Assembly (NCBI GenBank): GCA_037903355.1
Contig: JBAJFE010000019.1
Span: 372,001 to 436,000 of the forward strand
Length of the DNA stretch: 64,000 bases
Direction: 5' to 3'
DNA from: Trichuris trichiura
Lineage: Eukaryota; Nematoda; Enoplea; Trichinellida; Trichuridae
The notes beneath the pieces are model-generated. The model saw only the letters and a list, made by a program, of their open reading frames with translations, did no database searches and was not told where the DNA came from. This document shows positions 1 through 12,499 of this stretch, piece after piece. Both the position numbers and the translations under genes were made by a program. Every line of letters begins with the position of its first letter. Within the stretch, counting starts at the first letter, position 1.

Positions 1-242
1 AAAGGCTTTTACGCGGCGACTGTAACTAAGATGACGTTGGTCATGTATGATATTGAAAAAAGAGTTAAAAATAGGCCGCCTCTGCTGCGCATGACAGGTG
101 TCCTTGCCGACATGACAACCGTCAGGGAACCAATATGCTTCATAAGACTCCTTAACGCGCTGCCGTGTACATTCGCGTCGGCTGTTCAAAGTAGCTACTG
201 CGGAGGTGTGCAAAGGAGACAATTCGATTCCATTATACACAG

Positions 243-449
243 CGTATAGCAAATGCCGGCAAAAGGCAGGTGAAGCACCAAACTAGGCATGAACCATTCG
301 TCTCCGCTAAGAACAATCCCCGCGTTCACTTGGGTCAAGAGGACTTAGCGCGTCTGCCCGAGGCGATCTTGGCAATGAATGCATTTGCTTTGATGAATGA
401 ATGGAAATGGTCTGAATTGGGTTATCCGTCTTACGAAGAGCATGCGTAG
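243..449 (+). CDS. possible 3'-terminal exon of an unrecognised gene
   Basis: A stop-free reading of 68 codons begins directly after a splice-acceptor-like sequence ending at 242 (pyrimidine-poor but ending acacag) and stops with TAG at 447-449. There is no start codon near its beginning, so if real it is a last exon whose upstream exons lie left of the window or in 1-240, where another open frame runs from base 1. The predicted end contains NEWKWSELGYPSYEEHA, a plausible protein composition rich in charged and aromatic residues. I do not recognise a domain. The evidence is one splice site plus an open frame, so it could be chance. Confidence 0.25.
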   Translation, partial: RIANAGKRQVKHQTRHEPFVSAKNNPRVHLGQEDLARLPEAILAMNAFALMNEWKWSELGYPSYEEHA

Positions 450-3400
450 TTGGCTAAAAATATTAATAATGGTCATGAAACCTCCCAGAAAAAAGGCGCG
501 TTTCACGAAGGGGAAAAAAACCAGAACGACCTCCTTCCGCTGCATTTTAAAACAAGACGACACTTGTACAGAAAAGCTGTAAACGTGTTCGCGAGCTGCT
601 TTGTAGGGTGAATACAGGCTTTATTGTTTCTTTACAAAACTGCGCGGTAAAATACAGAACCTTCGCAATGCTCTGTTATTATGTGCACAAGCGCTAGAAA
701 TTTGAAATTCAAGAAAAAACGTTCTATTTAGGCTGCTCAGCGAAAATAGGTAGTTAAGACGCTTTCTCCATTTTAAAATTTGAATAATACGCACTTTTTC
801 ACTTTAGCGGCGTTTTGGTGAAACCCGCCTTGCAAGCTTGAACCAACAGCTGTATAAATAGTTGTTTCTATTTGCTTTGAGTAGATAAAATCGATTCATA
901 GCCCATTTAATCCAATGAGTAGCATTAAAACCTGGGGGAAGGGGTAAGCGGATAAGTTAAGTATTGTGAAATTGTCACTCTCAACAAAGTTTGCCGCTCG
1001 AGTTTTGCAGTCGCCGAATATTACTTGTTTGCTGCTCTATATTGTGACTTAAACTTTTCGGACGCGCCGCTGCTTTAGTGGACTACAAGAGAGCGGTTTC
1101 CTCGTTATAAGACATTACTCGTTTGCTGGTTGTCAACTTTGCAATTAGAGCGCGCTATTTTTGAACAGAACTCTTTCTACTTTGTTAAGATATTTCATAC
1201 GCATTTAATACTTCTGCTTTAGTGCAGATAACACATCGTATCGTTGGATAAGTTGATACCGCGTATATGTACAAACTTTTTTATTTTCTTTTTCACGCCA
1301 AGTAATTTGCGGTGCTTTGTATTCGGCTGGCATCTTTGATAAGAGCAAAAAGTGGCTGCCGGCTGCGCGTTTTTCTTCCGGCATTTTTTTAGAGATCAGC
1401 CCGGTAAAGTAGCATGTGCCAGCATACGCTTGGCAACGACTGCGGCAACTTTCGCGCGCGAGCATGCCGAAAGCTTTTACTGGAACGTCCGCATGGCACA
1501 ATGGATAACGTTACCATGATTTCGTTACATTTCGAGGACAACGCTGTTGGCCTGCCGAATTTACGTTGAATCAAAGAATGCTTGCCAGCTGCGTCACACA
1601 TTCCATCGGCAGGGATAAGAAAGGGAAACGGAACATTCATATTGCGTTTGTTACACGTTGGAATAGCTTTTTTTAAGAGCGTGATTTCACTGTGATTTGT
1701 ATACATACTTTCAAAAAACTAAGGTCGCGTCTATTACGGTAACATATCATTTCAACGAAACTTTTGGTCAGGCGGCAAACAAGAATAGGATTATTTGACT
1801 TGCGAGCGCAATTGACGCTTATGTTTCATAGCGGCTTGCCTTGACCTCGCGGGCTGACGTGTGGTACGTGGTTGGTGATTAATTTTGACGCTAATGCCTA
1901 AGGGCGCAAAACAATACTCCTCGTTGTAAGGCTCAGTCGATAGGAGCTTTTCTCCCATCTTTTGTTCGCCAAACAATATTCTACAGCTGGCTATACCTTG
2001 AAGAAATAGCGGAGAGATCGTTTCGCGCGAAATCAAAAACTTCCGGTGAACACGCACTAGGTCACTTTCGCTTAGCGAGCGCGCGACCTCGGCGGGAATG
2101 TGCTAGCGCAAAATATTCCATTATAGCCTTGACACAAAGCGGCATGGCCATATTCAACAATTATAGAAACATTGTCAACTCTGAAGAACGGCTTTCTGTT
2201 GTTTGTTCATTTTAACTAACATTTTCTTGTCAGCAGCAGAGAACTTCTTTGGTAAACGAATATCTTAAAAATAGAGAGAGAAGGAAGTATTCGGAAGAGC
2301 CTTTAATGTTTCACGTGAAGCGTAAGTTGAGGACACTATCATCTGCCTATTGCTGAGTGTGCCATAATGCTTTGCACCTTGAACGGTCTGAAGCAATGAT
2401 GAATGCATGAATATCAATTTCTTACGTCTTTATTGTGTAGTTCAAAATAGCCACCGAATGCGTGCTCCATTTGCAGTGCTCTAACCATAACGATATCTGA
2501 ATACGGAAAGCGACATGGGTTTTTTGTCTGCTTTGCATGTCAGCCATTTATTGATACCTCTTCGATGCTCCTTAGAAGTCCTTAAACTCAGTCCATGAAG
2601 TTGCTCGCAATCTTTGAACGTCAACTTCAAGTTGGCGGCTGCGTACGCGGATTATAACAGCTAATGTAAGCCTCTTTGTGCCCTTGTTTGAAGGTTAGCT
2701 TTCACATGCAATATCTGATGTTTTTAAGCCATTAAGTTATATTGTATAAAAGCTGCGTATCTTCGTACTGCTCTTTTGAAAGAGAGGGCCTCTCATGCCC
2801 AACGCCATTAATATGCACTAGAACCTCGATTGTCCCAATCATCTTGGAAGTGAAAATTTTAAAAACCCAAAATATAGAACTTTTTGTTTTCAGAATGTTA
2901 TGCAGTTATTTATATATTCTCTTTATAGAGGAAGTTATAATTGTAGCATTATTTGTCAGTCTGAATTCTAATTTTAAAATATTTTCATTTTTTAAAGCTT
3001 ACTATACACGTAAGATTGTTGAGGATCATTAGCTAACGTACACGGCGTCTTCCTTTGTAATAGCTGAGTAAGAAAGCAGACCGACGTCGACGCTCCCCTC
3101 CAATAGTGATATGTGCACTTGGAGGTAAGGGGTGATTGCATTAATCATATTAACATATATATTTATAAATGGCTGTTGTTTTCAGTAAACTGCCGGCTGT
3201 AAAGCGCGTCGTAAAACCTGGCGCGTAACAGTCTTTGAAAACGGTTTGCTAGAAAGCGACTCCTCATAATAGGAGAAGGAAATGTTTTAATTTGTGAAAT
3301 TTACTTTTAATAATAATGATTTGTTTCTTTTGTTGACAATCCTAAAGAGGTCTTCTATTTTTTCTTTTTACCTTCAACCTGTGAGATGATTAGTCAACTC

Positions 3401-3782
3401 ATCGTGCGTTCTTAATTTTTTCATCAGTAAGTACTTTTTTTACAATTCAAATTTTTCCATGTGCCTACGCTTCCAGTCAACTGACCTTCGCTGGTTTGTG
3501 GCACTTTTAGCCCAACGTTTTTGTGCTGCCACACCTTAATTGTTGATAGATTTGTACTGGTGCGCTTGTTCCGAATAGTTTGAAGGATGAAGTGGTGATC
3601 GAAATGGTAACTTTTTTTTGGGCAGCCGTTTTTTTGGGTTTTCGTGCATCCGTCATTTGCCCGCTACGTTCGTGCAACTAAGACGAAAATGAAATATAGT
3701 TGCCTTCGGCAGCATTACGGAAGTTTGACTTGCACAGTTCTGCTTACGCAAAGATGCTCATATCACGTTCTGATGCGTCTCT
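450..3782. other. intergenic, no gene recognised
   Basis: AT-rich sequence with scattered short open frames on both strands (the longest about 105 codons, minus strand, 1389-1706). None shows a conserved motif or a chain of phase-compatible splice sites. I see no RNA gene and no repeat here. Confidence 0.5.
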
Positions 3783-3788
3783 TTTATT
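3783..3788 (-). terminator. polyadenylation signal of the collagen gene
   Basis: AATAAA on the minus strand, about 142 nt after the collagen stop codon at 3930. The position fits a normal 3' UTR. Confidence 0.5.
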
Positions 3789-3838
3789 TTTTTAAATACA
3801 TATTCCATTCAGATAAAGCACGTCGACCTAACACATCA

Positions 3839-5003
<1,165 letters not shown>

Positions 5004-8000
5004 TTTCAGCCCTTTCAAATGCCCAGTACGCTAAGAGACGAAAGGAAAGGCGAAATCGTCTCTATTTCTACCCTGAAAAGAGCCGGCAGGGAAACTGGAT
5101 TTATTCACTTTTTGCTCCATTACGGAGTTATACCCTATTTCCTTTCTAGGAAACATCACCCACCCTTGCTGTCGTGAGAAGCCAACTCCCCATGCTGATG
5201 ACCGCCTTTAGACAGTCGTTTCTATTCTGAACCGGTTTACCGTTCATGAACGTACCTTCTTTATTTTCAGCTCATGCCAATCTTTTCCAGGGCACTACTT
5301 GTAGACAAATGGCCGTCCTTGTCAATCCGGCTTGCTATGAAATTAAATTTTCTCAACTTACACAAACACTGCAGCATGCAGAAAACATTTTTCCAGTTAG
5401 GTATTTTGCCGCTGCGTGTTGCTTGTCAAGCTTGTCGTGCTAAACGCCAGAAATATGCTCACAGCAGTTTTCCTTAGACTTATATTTAGTCGAGATTTTC
5501 CTTCGTTCCTCAAAATGGTATGTGGTTTGTATTACGACGCGGGACAATCGAATTTAGGCCAACAGAGTACCTCATGTAGTCACTTTACATATTCATATTC
5601 CCTTATTTGACCACTAGTATAAAAGCGGCGGAAATAACCATAACTTTACATTCGGCTGTTACGGTTTACTTCACTGGCGAAAGATTGTTACTTGAGACTT
5701 GGAACTGATTAAGGAATGACGCGGATTTCCTCCTTTCTTTGTAAGCTAATAGCGAAGCAAGACAACCATATCTATGGAATGTTTGGGTTGCGTGAGGTTA
5801 CCTTTAGCCTGATCCATTTAAATGCATTATAGCTAACGAAACTATTAATTTTGATAACATTGCTGCTATCACCTTTCTGGACCAAAAGTACGGGCACGCT
5901 TGCGTACTCCGTGGTCTCTACTTTCAAGGGTCAAATTGGATTCGCCGCCTAACAGTTCATTTGCAATGTACACTTGTAGCAGTGTCGGTAACTTGGTAAA
6001 GCAGCTAAACATTCCGTTGCTAAGGTTAGTTGAGGAAGAAGGATAGCCCAACACTTCTTGAGAAGCGATCAGCCACCATATGCTGTACGCTTCAGAATGA
6101 TTAATGCATGATTTATGAATGAACCGACGAGACGCCATAAACCAATAGTTAATATTTGCGGTTAGAAGTGGGAACTGCTTTGAAACTACAATCGAACCAT
6201 TTGCAGTTTTTTTCTTATGCATCCGCTGTTACTCTATATTGTGTTTAGGATTTTTTAATGGAATGAATTGCCCGTGCGGATGAGTTCAAGAACAAGTGGC
6301 TCATTGCCGCAATGGCACAAAAGTAATTTGCGCATTGGTAGTCCAGCGAAAATTGAAATATCACATTGAATTTCATTTGGAAACTAAGATGTCTTTTGGA
6401 ACTCGGCTCACACATAAAAATCGATCAGACTCTGCCTGACATACATAACTCAATATCCATTAGAAGAACTGAAGTTCGCACGAAAGATGATCGCTTTACA
6501 TACATAACTCAATATCCATTAGAAGAACTGAAGTTCGCACGAAAGATGATCGCTTTAGTAGGCCAAGAAGCGTCGTACTCTTTTTCTGGCTTCCCTTGAT
6601 GTCTATTCTTGTATTTGTCGGTCAGCTGGCGTTTTAAATTTGATGGTATGCCTTTCAGCGTTACGGCGATGCCCTAATTTTAACGGCGGCATTTGATGTC
6701 CAAAAAATGCCCCTTATACTATTAATAGCACATTACTTTAATCAGTTCGCGTCGCCTTTAGCGTAACGGAATGGATAACATCTCGTAAAGTCACACTGCA
6801 CTAATTCGAGAACACTTTTGATTCTTTACTTTTAAAAATGCGTAAAGATAATTCCGCGGGAAAAGTATTAGCTGCATTTCCGAAAATCAAACAGATCTGC
6901 TGGCAGATCCGGTGCCATGCCGTAAACGCATGGGGATCGTCGTAAACATTTTTGATAGTAATTAGGTTACCATATCGCTTCCATTGACGGGTGATTTGCA
7001 ATCTGCGGCTCGTGTGGAGCCGCGAACGTACAAGCTATTCGATGTTGTAGTACCACTCAAAGTTCTTTGTAAAAAAATTGTCATTCCGGAAGTATTATGG
7101 GTAGTTATACCAATGATCAAACGATCGGCTTAAATATAATTACGAAACCGAACAACGGCATACGAGAAATTAACTTTGATGAAGCACCTAACTTTTTGCC
7201 CATCACATTTGTTTCATGCCATATTTTTGCATGTTATTAAAATTCCTTGTTTGAGTAGTGCTTTTCAGACATAGAAAGTGAGAGCAGCTCGAGCTTAACG
7301 TACTAAAAAAAATTCTCTCCAGGATATAATACAACTTGAACAATATTTTTTCTTACTGTACGCACGTTTTTCCCGGCGAACTCAGATAACATGGTCAAAT
7401 TGTTTGCCAAAATGATGAAAGTACTTTTGAGATTGTATATCTTAAGGTCACGACGTGTTAACAAGCTATACGTCTTTTATCTCTAGGCGCCAAGCAAAAT
7501 GTCGCACATGCTTATTGTAAAAAGCAAATTTTAAAAAAAACTTTCATGCAGAAGTGTAATTTGTCTACCAGTTTTATGGGCACTGTTCATACCTGCTGAA
7601 TTCAAATATAAGCCAGAAAACGACTCTTGGCTGAAGAGTCACATTTTTTTATGCCTACAAGGTAGAAGCGCAGTTTACTTGTGCCAACGAAAAGTAAGAT
7701 GAGCGAATCATTAGCATTAGACAGAAGAACGCACCTTTAAGAGCATTATGCATTTTCATTCATCGAATATTATGGTCGTATGCAGCATACGAAAGAAGCT
7801 TCTACAGTTGGTCAGCGTCGTACAGCAACAGAATAATAAATAATTTCCAGTATCCCTCAACCCGAATGGCTCAAAAAACCTTGCCTTGCATGATTTTAAC
7901 ACGCATAAAACTAAACTGTTTCACTGCCAAAGGAAAAAGCAGAAAAAAAATACGATTTAGCTATAGTTCTGTTTTGTTTATTAACTTCAGTTTTTTAAAA

Positions 8001-8281
8001 AATCGTTCGATTAAAAACTAGCGGTTCTCGCATTCGTACCAGCGAGTTCAGGAGCGTGCAATAAAGCTCCTGAAAATCGTTTAGGCTAATACAGTAAGGC
8101 CATGAATGCTCCACTGCAATGCAGCGCTGGTGAAACGCTTTGAAGAAGTTAGAGTTGGTACTAAATTGGTTTGAAGCAAAAGCCGTAATTTCGTATTGGT
8201 CAGCGGTTATTAGGCTTCTTGCAAAATGCCAAAGCGCGTCGCAGAGTTTGGATACGAAGATCCGGTTGAAAAAGCTGGCAG
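5004..8281. other. intergenic, no firm gene
   Basis: No recognised gene. A 117-codon minus-strand ORF (5869-6222) ends in RKRARTFGPER but shows no family motif. A 59-bp tandem duplication lies at 6440-6557 and is listed separately. The remainder is AT-rich. Confidence 0.45.
6440..6557. repeat. 59-bp perfect tandem duplication
   Basis: Two adjacent identical 59-bp copies (6440-6498 and 6499-6557), each beginning catacataactc and ending gatcgcttta. There is no mismatch between copies, so the duplication is recent or is an assembly artefact. It lies in non-coding sequence. Confidence 0.95.
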
Positions 8282-8399
8282 ATGGCGGGCATTCTATCCT
8301 CGAATTCGCGAACAGGATCCGATGTGGTAGGAACTTGTGTGGCCGCCTGTTGCTGTAGTGCCATTGCTTTGAATTTTTGTTTAAATTGAACGCTTGCAG

Positions 8400-9354
8400 G
8401 ATAGACAAACCGATCAAGGACGGCAGGCTGGCAGCCGAAGGCGTTGACACCACATACTCATGCGAAGTGTACTTTCGCGAAAAACCTGGTCCTCGGGATG
8501 AAGAATGGAGAAAGAATTTATACTTCAATTCTCCAAACATTAAACGCATTTACGATAATTGGGACATCTCAAAAGAGCATCCTGGCTTCAACGCTCAACC
8601 CTTTCTCTACGGCCCGGAAGCTCCCATTTCTCAATTCAGCCATTCTTTACTTTTTCCTTCTTTACTAAGCACCTATCTTGGAAAGTATTTGCCGTTTTTT
8701 ACTTGGAGCTTCTATGACGGGCCGTTTGGGGACAACTGCTTGAAGAAGACCGTAGCCCCGCTTAGAACTATGACGTATCTGTGTATGCGCGGTGTTCATA
8801 TTTAAAAGATCGCAAAATTTTTAATTTTTTTGCAGCGTCCATGATGTGGATGTTCCATGTCGTCTACATTAGACCAGCAGATTCGTTCAAGAGCGCCTTT
8901 CGAAGATACCCGGGTTTCTGCACTGTTCCCAGTTAAGCTTCAGCTCATTTTGTACCGACAGTTAAAAGACTTTTTTCTTCAGTTCTAAGTGCCGGCGTTT
9001 GGGGTGGACTTTCTTGCGTGGCTTGTCAATATCGTAAGAAGGACGACTGGAAGAACATGATCATCGGTGGCGTGGGAGTTGGCTTGGTAAACTCGATGAA
9101 ATGTCAGCTCATCGGTTTTTTAGCTATGTTAATGCTTCTGGAGTTAAATGCTTTTAGATTCTGCAATGCGTTCCATTGTCACAGGCACTGTGATCGGGGC
9201 TGTGTCTGCTTTGTGGAGATATTGCTTAGACTTTGAAACAGGTTTACAGGGCACCGGTATGCCTAGAAAGCAATTTTATTTAAATGAGCCATTGAGCTGG
9301 CAATGGATGTCAATGGAAACTCCTTGGAGCAATGTTCCTCCGCGAGACTGGTGA
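8400..9354 (+). CDS. NDUFA11: NADH dehydrogenase complex I subunit NDUFA11 (B14.7)-like; 5' end unresolved
   Basis: Accessory membrane subunit of respiratory complex I (Tim17-like fold) in the mitochondrial inner membrane. Exons: ...-8782, 8836-8931, 8983-9102, 9158-9354, all phase-compatible. The N-terminal FYDGPFGDNCLKK matches the family's YxDxxxGxDCxxK start. The third exon carries KKDDWKNMIIGG, equivalent to the KPDDPLNYFxGG segment, followed by a Gly-rich membrane segment and then RSIVTGTVIGAVSALWRY. The final GCA-to-stop exon extends beyond the human protein. Oddity: the first exon is open in the same frame back to an acceptor-like site at 8399, adding about 100 residues (including FREKPGPRDEEWRKNLYF) that I do not recognise. 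No GT donor lies between that part and the NDUFA11 start, although a good acceptor-like tract (tttactaag) sits at about 8660. No in-frame start was found in the NDUFA11 part, so an upstream coding exon is needed. Assignment rests on motif spacing from memory. Confidence 0.72.
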
Positions 9355-9499
9355 ACCTAACCGTTTGCATTGCCCAGTTTCTCTACAATCCGGTTTTGTC
9401 CACCGTTTCAATGCTACAATGAATAACCCTTGCATCCAGTATGCCGTCTGTTTTCAGTCTCCGTTTACGTTAAAAAATTACAGCTAGATAAAGAGGAGA

Positions 9500-9505
9500 A
9501 ATAAA
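9500..9505 (+). terminator. polyadenylation signal of the NDUFA11-like gene
   Basis: AATAAA 146 nt after the stop codon at 9352-9354. Confidence 0.5.
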
Positions 9506-10142
9506 TGCGTATAATGCAAAAGCATTACATATTACACCATTATGATCGCTTAAGTGTCTTCGTTGCTTTTCTATTCGGGAATAGTGAATCCGTGCGCGTA
9601 AACGAAATGGCGCTGAAACAGTTCCCACAAAATGTCCATAGTTTTGCTGTTACAGGACGACGGGATAACGTAGATTGTCAAAAACCAAAGTAAACATCAT
9701 AAAGTTTGCAGCTTCAATAATTTACTCGTAATTATGCAGCGCAACGATGTGCAATGTTCGGGTGGGGCTTGACTTAGTAGTTTCAACAATGTATAACCGC
9801 TGAAAGCTGCGAAGACGGATTGTAGTTGCGAAATAAGACTTCTCACTTCACAAGGTTTTGGATTACTAGTGTACTGTATTTTCATATTTGATCTTCTGAT
9901 TCACAGGTTTGGCCTGTTGGATGTATCTGTAAGTAAACTGCAAAGTGCCCTACCAACGAATGGATGAGCAAATTGTTAGAGAAATTACAGAACAAATCGA
10001 ATACCGTACGCTTCGGAACTGCTCTTGTTCCGTCGTCAGCAGTGTTGGGGAGAAGGTGTTTATTCGGTAAAGGGTTTATATAGCACATGGAGACAATGGG
10101 TGTTTGATTAGTTGGGTAGGGCGCAGCATTGGAATTTATTAA

Positions 10143-12499
10143 TCAGCGCAGCCCATACTTCACTAACCGCCACACCATTGTCGCGATTGAGTATGTGAGA
10201 GTGCACCGAGATGCGTGCTCAACGATCACTGAGGCACTTATCGCGTTCTCCATGGCTTTTCGAGGATCCATTGTCGGTGGACGCCTTCGGCCGGTGGCCT
10301 GTACCCCATTGAGTCTTCGTTCGGCGTTCTTGAATGTCAACACATTCTTCATGTGTTGGCCGAATCGCTTAAGTAAAGTGTTGCCCGTTTCTCCAATGTA
10401 GGAGGCGTTGCAACCACACTTTATTTGGTAAATGACACCGGGTCTGCTGTCAAAAGGAACCTTGATTTTGTCATTTCTCACAATCGAACGAAGATTACAT
10501 GAACTTTTAAATCTCACGTTGAAATTTAAGGAGTGCCCCAGTCTCCTGATCCGTTCACTTAAACCACTGTAGTAGGGAAGGAGCAGCACCGGGCGTTGTT
10601 GGTTATCAGGCAGGGACGGTGATGAAGGTTTATTTTGTTGGCATTGTTTAATAATGGAATTGATGAATTTACTGGGGTATCCGTTACTGCATAGTGCGTT
10701 ATAAATGTGTCTTAACTCAGTGTTTAAATATTCAGGGTCACAAACATTTAGGGCCCGATCAACCATCCCTTTAACTATACCTCTTTTAACTGAAATAGGG
10801 TGATGAGAAGAAAAGTTTAGGTGCCGGTCCGAGTGGGTGGGTTTCCTATAAACTGCTGTTTTTAACTTATTCCCTTGTTTAATGACTAAGACATCTAGAA
10901 AAGGGAGTTTACAATTATTTTCCTTCTCAATGGTTAGCGTTATCTGGTTGGGGAAGAGACTATTCAGGTGTTCCAAGAGAGTTTCTTCACTGCCTGATTT
11001 TATGATGGCAAAGATGTCGTCTACATATCTTTTGAAAATGATAGGAGGGGCACAGTCTTGCAGAGTGCTGAAGGCTTTTTCTCCGAGATGTTCCATGAAG
11101 ATCTCCGCAAGTATGGGGAAGAGTGGACTGCCCATAGGCGCACCGTCCTTTTGCAAGAAGAAACTATCCTGGAATCTGAAGTAGTTGCCCTCGCGCATGC
11201 AGAAAGATACTAGTTTAACTATGTGGGTGGGGTTTAGTTTTGTCCTCTGTAAGATGGTGTTGTCGGAATCTAATAGGGTTTGAAGAAGGTTAATGGTATA
11301 CTTTATGGGAATGCTTGTGAAGAGGTCTTTTACATCGTAACTAACCATGATGTCATCGGGCTGCATTGTTATGACTTTTAAGGTGGAACAGAATTCTTTA
11401 CAATTTTTAACGTTGGACTCGAGTTTTCCGGTTAAGGGTTGGATTATAGTTTTTAAATATGAACAGAGTCTTGAAGTGACTTTATTAATGCTAGAGACTA
11501 CCGGTCTTAGAGGAACCCCTGGTTTATGGATTTTGGGAAGGCCGTAAAGTTCAGGGCACCTAGTGTTACTGGTGTATGAGAGACTCCGACTTATTTTAGA
11601 AATAATTGGGTCCTGAGGTTCGTTGGAAAAGGAGTCTAACATGTTCTGTAAAAGTACTCGGGTCTTGTCGGTCGGGTCTTGTTTTATGGGACGGTAAACA
11701 GGGTTGCTCAGGAGTTCATTAATCTTTTGTGTGTACGAGGCCTTGTCCAGTATAACAACCGTGTTGCCTTTATCAGCTTTTGTGATGACAATATCAGCTC
11801 TGGCCTTAAGGGTTTTAATGGCCTTCCGTTCAGAAATGCTCAAGTTAGGGGTTGGACGATTATTATTGTTGCTGCTTAATATGAGAGTGGAGATGTATCT
11901 CTTGATTTCCTTTGCTGTTTTGGGATCAGTGTAGGCGAGGCTGTGTTCTGTGGAGGAAATTATATCTAAAATGGGGGGGGGGGCTTTTGGGAGTGGGACG
12001 AAATTTAAACCTTTACTTAAGACTGTTGTCTCAGTGTTGTTTAGGACAACCGAGCTCAAATTAACGATAGTTTTATCTATACTATTGGGTGAAGGAGGGC
12101 GTGCTTGCTTGGTGTTGGACCTACGGAACTCCCAGGAGTGAGAACAGAATAAAGACCGGAACTTTTGTCTAAAATGGTGAATTGGTTTATTTTTATTAGG
12201 GAACTGGTATTTTTGATGTGGAGTGTGAGTTGGGAGAGAAAGTCTGGTCTTAGAGAATCGGAGAGGAGGGCTGAGGAGTTGTTACAAATACACCTTAAGT
12301 GGGCTATTGTTTTTCTGTGGTCCCTGATGGTGGCTCGCAACAGGGAGAAACCGGTGGATTTCAATAAGTTACTCGTTCGTCGACTGTGACCGTGGTTCCA
12401 TTTTAGATAGAAGCATTTTGGCAGCAGGCCAGCGTCACGACATTTCATGAGGAAGGTGACACAGTGTACTGTATTATTAAAATAATCGACGTGCCACAA
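10143..12499 (-). mobile_element. Penelope-like retroelement (RT + GIY-YIG endonuclease)
   Basis: Coding body of a Penelope-like element on the minus strand. A 638-codon uninterrupted frame (12059-10143) holds, in order, the pre-RT segment, KADKGNTVVILDKASY, YGLPKIHKPGVPLRPVVS, RT motif A (YDVKDLFTSIPI), motif B (GAPMGSPLFPILAE, with Phe where Ser is usual), motif C (RYVDDIFAI), the FLDVLV and YRKPTHSDRHLNFSSHHP segments, and a GIY-YIG domain (VIYQIKC...SYIGETG...R...H). The upstream N-terminal part (12499 to about 12115, with PxxxxLKW-like text) is in another frame, so one frameshift separates it from the RT frame. It could encode an active or recently active RT if that break is a sequencing error. 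An 11-G run at 11973-11983 lies inside the RT frame without breaking it. I found no clear terminal repeats or hammerhead core in the flanks. Confidence 0.95.

Noticed and set aside
5869..6222. 117-codon minus ORF between the collagen and NDUFA11 genes
   Set aside because: No recognisable domain and no neighbouring exon; kept only as a note in the intergenic entry.
7995..8549. 184-codon minus-strand ORF
   Set aside because: It overlaps the plus-strand exon upstream of NDUFA11, shows no motif, and could not be joined to other exons. Length alone was not enough, though it stays a weak candidate.
10882..11934. Plus-strand ORFs opposite the retroelement
   Set aside because: Antisense shadows of the RT frame.
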